Shown here in pieces: positions 61,099 to 64,000 of a stretch of DNA of 64,000 nt. The first letter of the stretch is position 1. Each line of letters begins with the position of its first letter. The position numbers were made by a program, and so were the translations under genes. The notes beneath the pieces were generated by a model. That model made no database searches, was not told the origin of the DNA, and saw only the letters and a program-made list of their open reading frames with translations. Location: the NCBI GenBank assembly GCA_019915015.1, contig JAHBBC010000001.1, forward strand, positions 1,116,001-1,180,000. Direction: 5' to 3'. This DNA is from Auriscalpium vulgare. Lineage: Eukaryota > Basidiomycota > Agaricomycetes > Russulales > Auriscalpiaceae.

Positions 61099-64000
61099 AT
61101 GGCACCAAAGGCGAGGGTTATCGTAGAGCCCACTCGACGTGCACCGCCCCGATCGGCCCCGTCGGAGTACTCGACCAGTCAGCGGGCGGAGTCCATGCCA
61201 GGACACCTCGCATCGTCGGAAGGTGGGGCGTCGGACGAAGAGCGCGCGACTTCCAGCGCTGAAGGCGCCGAGGGCGACAACGAAAACGACGACGGCGAGG
61301 CATCGGGTGTGTCGGACGCAGCACCCGAGAACGACGGGGATGCTGCGGGCGAGGCTCCCGGCGATCAAAACGCGGAGGCAGGCCCTGTCCAATCGGAAGA
61401 GTCGGAGCACGGTTGGGATGGTAGACGGTCCCTCCATCAGGAGCTCCTGGACGTCAATGAGGCGTCGATCGAGTTGCTGACTGGCGGAGCAATGCGACAA
61501 TGGTCGTCGCCGGAGCTTACCCCGTCGGAATCGGAGCCCGAAGTGGCTGCGCTGATTGACGAGGACCGAGACGAGGCACAGGTGCCTTCCGACAGCGACC
61601 GCTTGGCTTCCGACCGCGGAAACGTCGGAACGCACGGAGGTTTATCAGGAGACGGGCGTGGAGCGGCCGCACAGGTTTCCCGACCAGTTTCTCCCACATC
61701 GCAATCCAGTACTCCGTTATCGCGTTTACCCCGTCGCACGACCATGGCCACTCCGATGCCTACCCGTGGCGACCGCCAAGCCCCTAAGTTCGACAATCTT
61801 AAGCCGCGCGAGCTGCAACGCTATTTCGCGGAGTTGAGGCACTTGTTCACGCGGGCGGGTATCGAGGACGGCCAGGACCAGGAGAAGAAGGAGCACGCCA
61901 CGCGATACCTGGACGTCCTTACAGCAGACCAGTGGCAAAGCCGACCCCAGTACGCGGGCAATGCGACGTTCGAAGAGTTCGTGACCGCGATCATAGCGCT
62001 ATACCCCGGAGCGGACGAGGAGCGCAAATACACGATGGGCGACCTCGATCAGCTCGTCGCCGAGACAGCCCGCCGAGGCATCACGACCATCGGCGACGTT
62101 GGGGAATACTATCGCGGTTTCTACGCGATCTCCCAGTTTCTTATAGGGCGGCAGCGTATCTCCGAGCGCGACCGCGACTACACTTTCTTGCGTGGATTTC
62201 AGAAGGGACTGCAAGATAGGATAGAGCAGCGGCTGCAGCTGAAGTATCCCGACCACGACCGCGACGGCCCGTACCCGATGGACCAAATAGTGGAAGCGGC
62301 GCGGTACGTGCTGCACGGCACGTCGAGCACCCCGCGATCGGCAGGGCTCAGCGTCCCCGCGGGTCTGGCCGACTTGTCCCAACCCGTGGCCGTCAAGGCG
62401 GAAGAACCTGCGATCAAGGTCGAGCAGTTTGCCGCTCTGATGGAGAAGGCGGCCGAGCAGATCGCGAAAGCGTATAGCGCGGGGAGAGCCGATGCGATGG
62501 GGATGAGTAACGCAGGCCCGCAGCCGTCGGCGTACACGCGCGGGCCACCGGGCCCGATGATGGCGTCGGCCGCTCGTTTCGATCGTCCTCGCCCGGCCCC
62601 GGGACAGGATGGCGCCAGGTGCTCGTTCTGCAACGGCCCCGAGCACTTCATCCGCGAATGCCTCGTCCTGCAAGACTACATAGCGACGGGGCGGGTGGTA
62701 CGCAACGAGATGAACCAGGTGGTACTCAAGAGCGGCAGGCCAGTGCCATTTGGGCTAGGCCCGATTCAAGCGAGGGTAGACGAATATTATCGCACGGACC
62801 CGTCCGGGCTGCGCGCCGACGTCGCGGCCAGAGTCGCGGGCAACGCGACGGAAACAATGATGTTGGCATCGACAGGCCCCATCGCTGTCACCGACTACCC
62901 ACTCCGACCTGCGCGCGACCAGCCCGTCGCCGGGCTCATCCAGTTAATCCCGCCATTGACGGACGACGAGCGACTAGAGGAGTTGCGTCAAGAGATGGCG
63001 GTGCTAACACTCATGAAGGAGCAGAGGAACGCCGGCCGGGTCCGAAGGGAGGCTGCGATTCGCAACGGAGAGTTACCGCCACCAATCGGGCCGCTGCCCG
63101 GGGAGAGAGTGCGATCCAGGAAGCTAGTCCCTGAGGTGGTGATATCCCCGTCGAAATTCACGGCAAAACGGTCGAAGGTTACGTTCGCGGTGCCCGAAGA
63201 TCCAGAGGAGGCGGAAGAAGCGAGGGAAGCGAGCGAGGGCGAACCGACAGTCGAGAAGGACCCCAACGAGATAGAGCCGGAACCCATCCATCCGTTTGCC
63301 TCCGTACCCGACGCAACCTACATACCCGTCGGGGACGCGTCCCGACCAGACAAAGGGAAGAAGCCAGTCGCCGCCTATACCAAGGACACGCCCATCCATA
63401 GGGAAGAAGTCGCGAAGGAAGTCTACGGCCGCGCGATGGGGACTTCCGTCACTCTGACGCAGAGCGAGTTACTGTCGCTGGCGCCAGAAGTACGCTCCCA
63501 GTTGCGATACGCTATCACCCCGCGACGCATAGCGGCCCCGGTATTGTCCAGCGGGGACTCCCCAGTAGCGGTCCTGCACACGGCCGTAGCGGAAGGCGAA
63601 GATCCTACCAAGGAGTGGTCGGACTTACCAGGCGACTTGTACGAGGAAGAGCGCGAGCAGGAGAGAGATCGAGCGCGGGGATACACCTCGCACATGCCGT
63701 CGTCGTTCTTGCAGGCCATACAGAGCCAGCCAGCGGTGCCGCCTCGCGGGTCGCTAGTGCTCTCCGACCCGATGCTGACGTTGATGAGTGCCTCGGCCGA
63801 GAAACCGGCCCCGCTGGTGGTCGCAAAGGAGTCATCGGCATTGCGAGCGGTCCTGCCCTTGGTGGATAACCAAGCGCACATTGAGGCCATCCTGGACCCA
63901 GGGTCGCAGGTCATCTCCATGTCCGAGGACGTTTGCCATTTTCTCGGCCTAGCATACGATCCCGCGATCACACTGGACATGCTTTCCGCCAACGGCTCGA
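61099..64000 (+). CDS. Ty3/gypsy-type retrotransposon Gag and protease (partial)
   Basis: An open frame of at least 967 codons runs from the ATG at 61099 off the window end. The first 215 residues are acidic and Ser-rich. A Gag capsid-like region starts at MATPMPTRGDRQAPKFDN (61744) and includes ELQRYFAELRHLFTRAG and FEEFVTAIIALYPGADEE. A CCHC zinc knuckle has Cys508, Cys511, His516 and Cys521. A long acidic/basic linker leads to a retropepsin-like site ILDPGSQVISM with its Asp at residue 933, a DPGS form instead of DTG/DSG seen in several fungal Ty3 elements. Reverse transcriptase and integrase would lie beyond 64000. No stop interrupts the visible part, so the copy may be young. Confidence 0.85.
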   Translation, partial: MAPKARVIVEPTRRAPPRSAPSEYSTSQRAESMPGHLASSEGGASDEERATSSAEGAEGDNENDDGEASGVSDAAPENDGDAAGEAPGDQNAEAGPVQSEESEHGWDGRRSLHQELLDVNEASIELLTGGAMRQWSSPELTPSESEPEVAALIDEDRDEAQVPSDSDRLASDRGNVGTHGGLSGDGRGAAAQVSRPVSPTSQSSTPLSRLPRRTTMATPMPTRGDRQAPKFDNLKPRELQRYFAELRHLFTRAGIEDGQDQEKKEHATRYLDVLTADQWQSRPQYAGNATFEEFVTAIIALYPGADEERKYTMGDLDQLVAETARRGITTIGDVGEYYRGFYAISQFLIGRQRISERDRDYTFLRGFQKGLQDRIEQRLQLKYPDHDRDGPYPMDQIVEAARYVLHGTSSTPRSAGLSVPAGLADLSQPVAVKAEEPAIKVEQFAALMEKAAEQIAKAYSAGRADAMGMSNAGPQPSAYTRGPPGPMMASAARFDRPRPAPGQDGARCSFCNGPEHFIRECLVLQDYIATGRVVRNEMNQVVLKSGRPVPFGLGPIQARVDEYYRTDPSGLRADVAARVAGNATETMMLASTGPIAVTDYPLRPARDQPVAGLIQLIPPLTDDERLEELRQEMAVLTLMKEQRNAGRVRREAAIRNGELPPPIGPLPGERVRSRKLVPEVVISPSKFTAKRSKVTFAVPEDPEEAEEAREASEGEPTVEKDPNEIEPEPIHPFASVPDATYIPVGDASRPDKGKKPVAAYTKDTPIHREEVAKEVYGRAMGTSVTLTQSELLSLAPEVRSQLRYAITPRRIAAPVLSSGDSPVAVLHTAVAEGEDPTKEWSDLPGDLYEEEREQERDRARGYTSHMPSSFLQAIQSQPAVPPRGSLVLSDPMLTLMSASAEKPAPLVVAKESSALRAVLPLVDNQAHIEAILDPGSQVISMSEDVCHFLGLAYDPAITLDMLSANGS

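Larger units (their letters stand above)
60665..64000 (+). mobile_element. 5' part of an LTR retrotransposon, truncated by the window end
   Basis: It combines the possible LTR, the primer binding site and the long Gag-Pol frame. The long intact frame suggests recent insertion. The left boundary is uncertain and could be as far left as about 60190, where the neighbouring ORF changes composition. Confidence 0.6.

Overview
The window looks like a gene-dense but heavily rearranged stretch of a filamentous basidiomycete (Agaricomycetes) chromosome. The evidence is short 45-60 nt GT-AG introns in almost every gene, GC-rich coding sequence, and a gene set typical of that group: secreted histidine acid phosphatases (phytase type), a group III HAMP-repeat histidine kinase relative, a CPS1-like glycosyltransferase, an EF-hand/ZZ-finger protein, a DUF2235 protein with WD40 repeats, and a kinase-like protein with an HRDCTG-type catalytic loop. 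The species cannot be named from the sequence.

Layout. 0.8-2.9 kb: phytase-like phosphatase copy 1, followed by an internally deleted relic of the EF-hand/ZZ gene (3.1-4.1 kb). 4.9-7.4 kb: F-box protein and dynamitin. 8.5-14.4 kb: a locus of small secreted peptide genes with Kex2-type Lys-Arg sites. It holds two intact genes (8.64 and 14.06 kb) and one broken copy (12.34 kb), interleaved with a HAMP-array protein that has lost its kinase half and with duplicated scraps of the histidine kinase 5' end and the dynamitin 3' end. 14.8-16.9 kb: vacuolar Ca2+/H+ exchanger. 18.1-21.4 kb: DUF2235 hydrolase fused to a seven-bladed WD40 propeller. 22.0-23.7 kb: family 2 glycosyltransferase. 24.7-27.3 kb: Hsp110 (SSE1 type). 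27.4-30.3 kb: ZZ-finger relic plus phosphatase copy 2, an inverted duplicate of the 0.8-3.5 kb block. 32.3-36.9 kb: the full-length EF-hand/ZZ gene. 37.9-39.1 kb: short-chain dehydrogenase. 39.8 kb: a 77-bp near-perfect palindrome. 40.5-41.5 kb: GC-rich degenerate repeats.

41.9-58.9 kb is a direct segmental duplication (copy A from 41.9 kb, copy B from 51.9 kb) of an unrecognised gene and its long flank. Copy A carries an extra kinase-like gene. Copy B carries a 2.4-kb element with terminal inverted repeats that contains a broken HemK-type methyltransferase fragment. 59.4-60.4 kb holds an unrecognised ORF, and 60.7-64.0 kb the 5' part of a Ty3/gypsy-type LTR retrotransposon that runs off the window.

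Housekeeping genes (F-box, dynamitin, Ca2+/H+ exchanger, Hsp110, glycosyltransferase) alternate with fast-evolving families that have been duplicated, inverted and truncated. The most interesting part is the secreted repeat-peptide locus at 8.5-14.4 kb: its genes share a promoter block, signal peptide, 60-nt intron, Lys-Arg processing sites and C-terminal tail, but differ in their core peptides and in repeat number.
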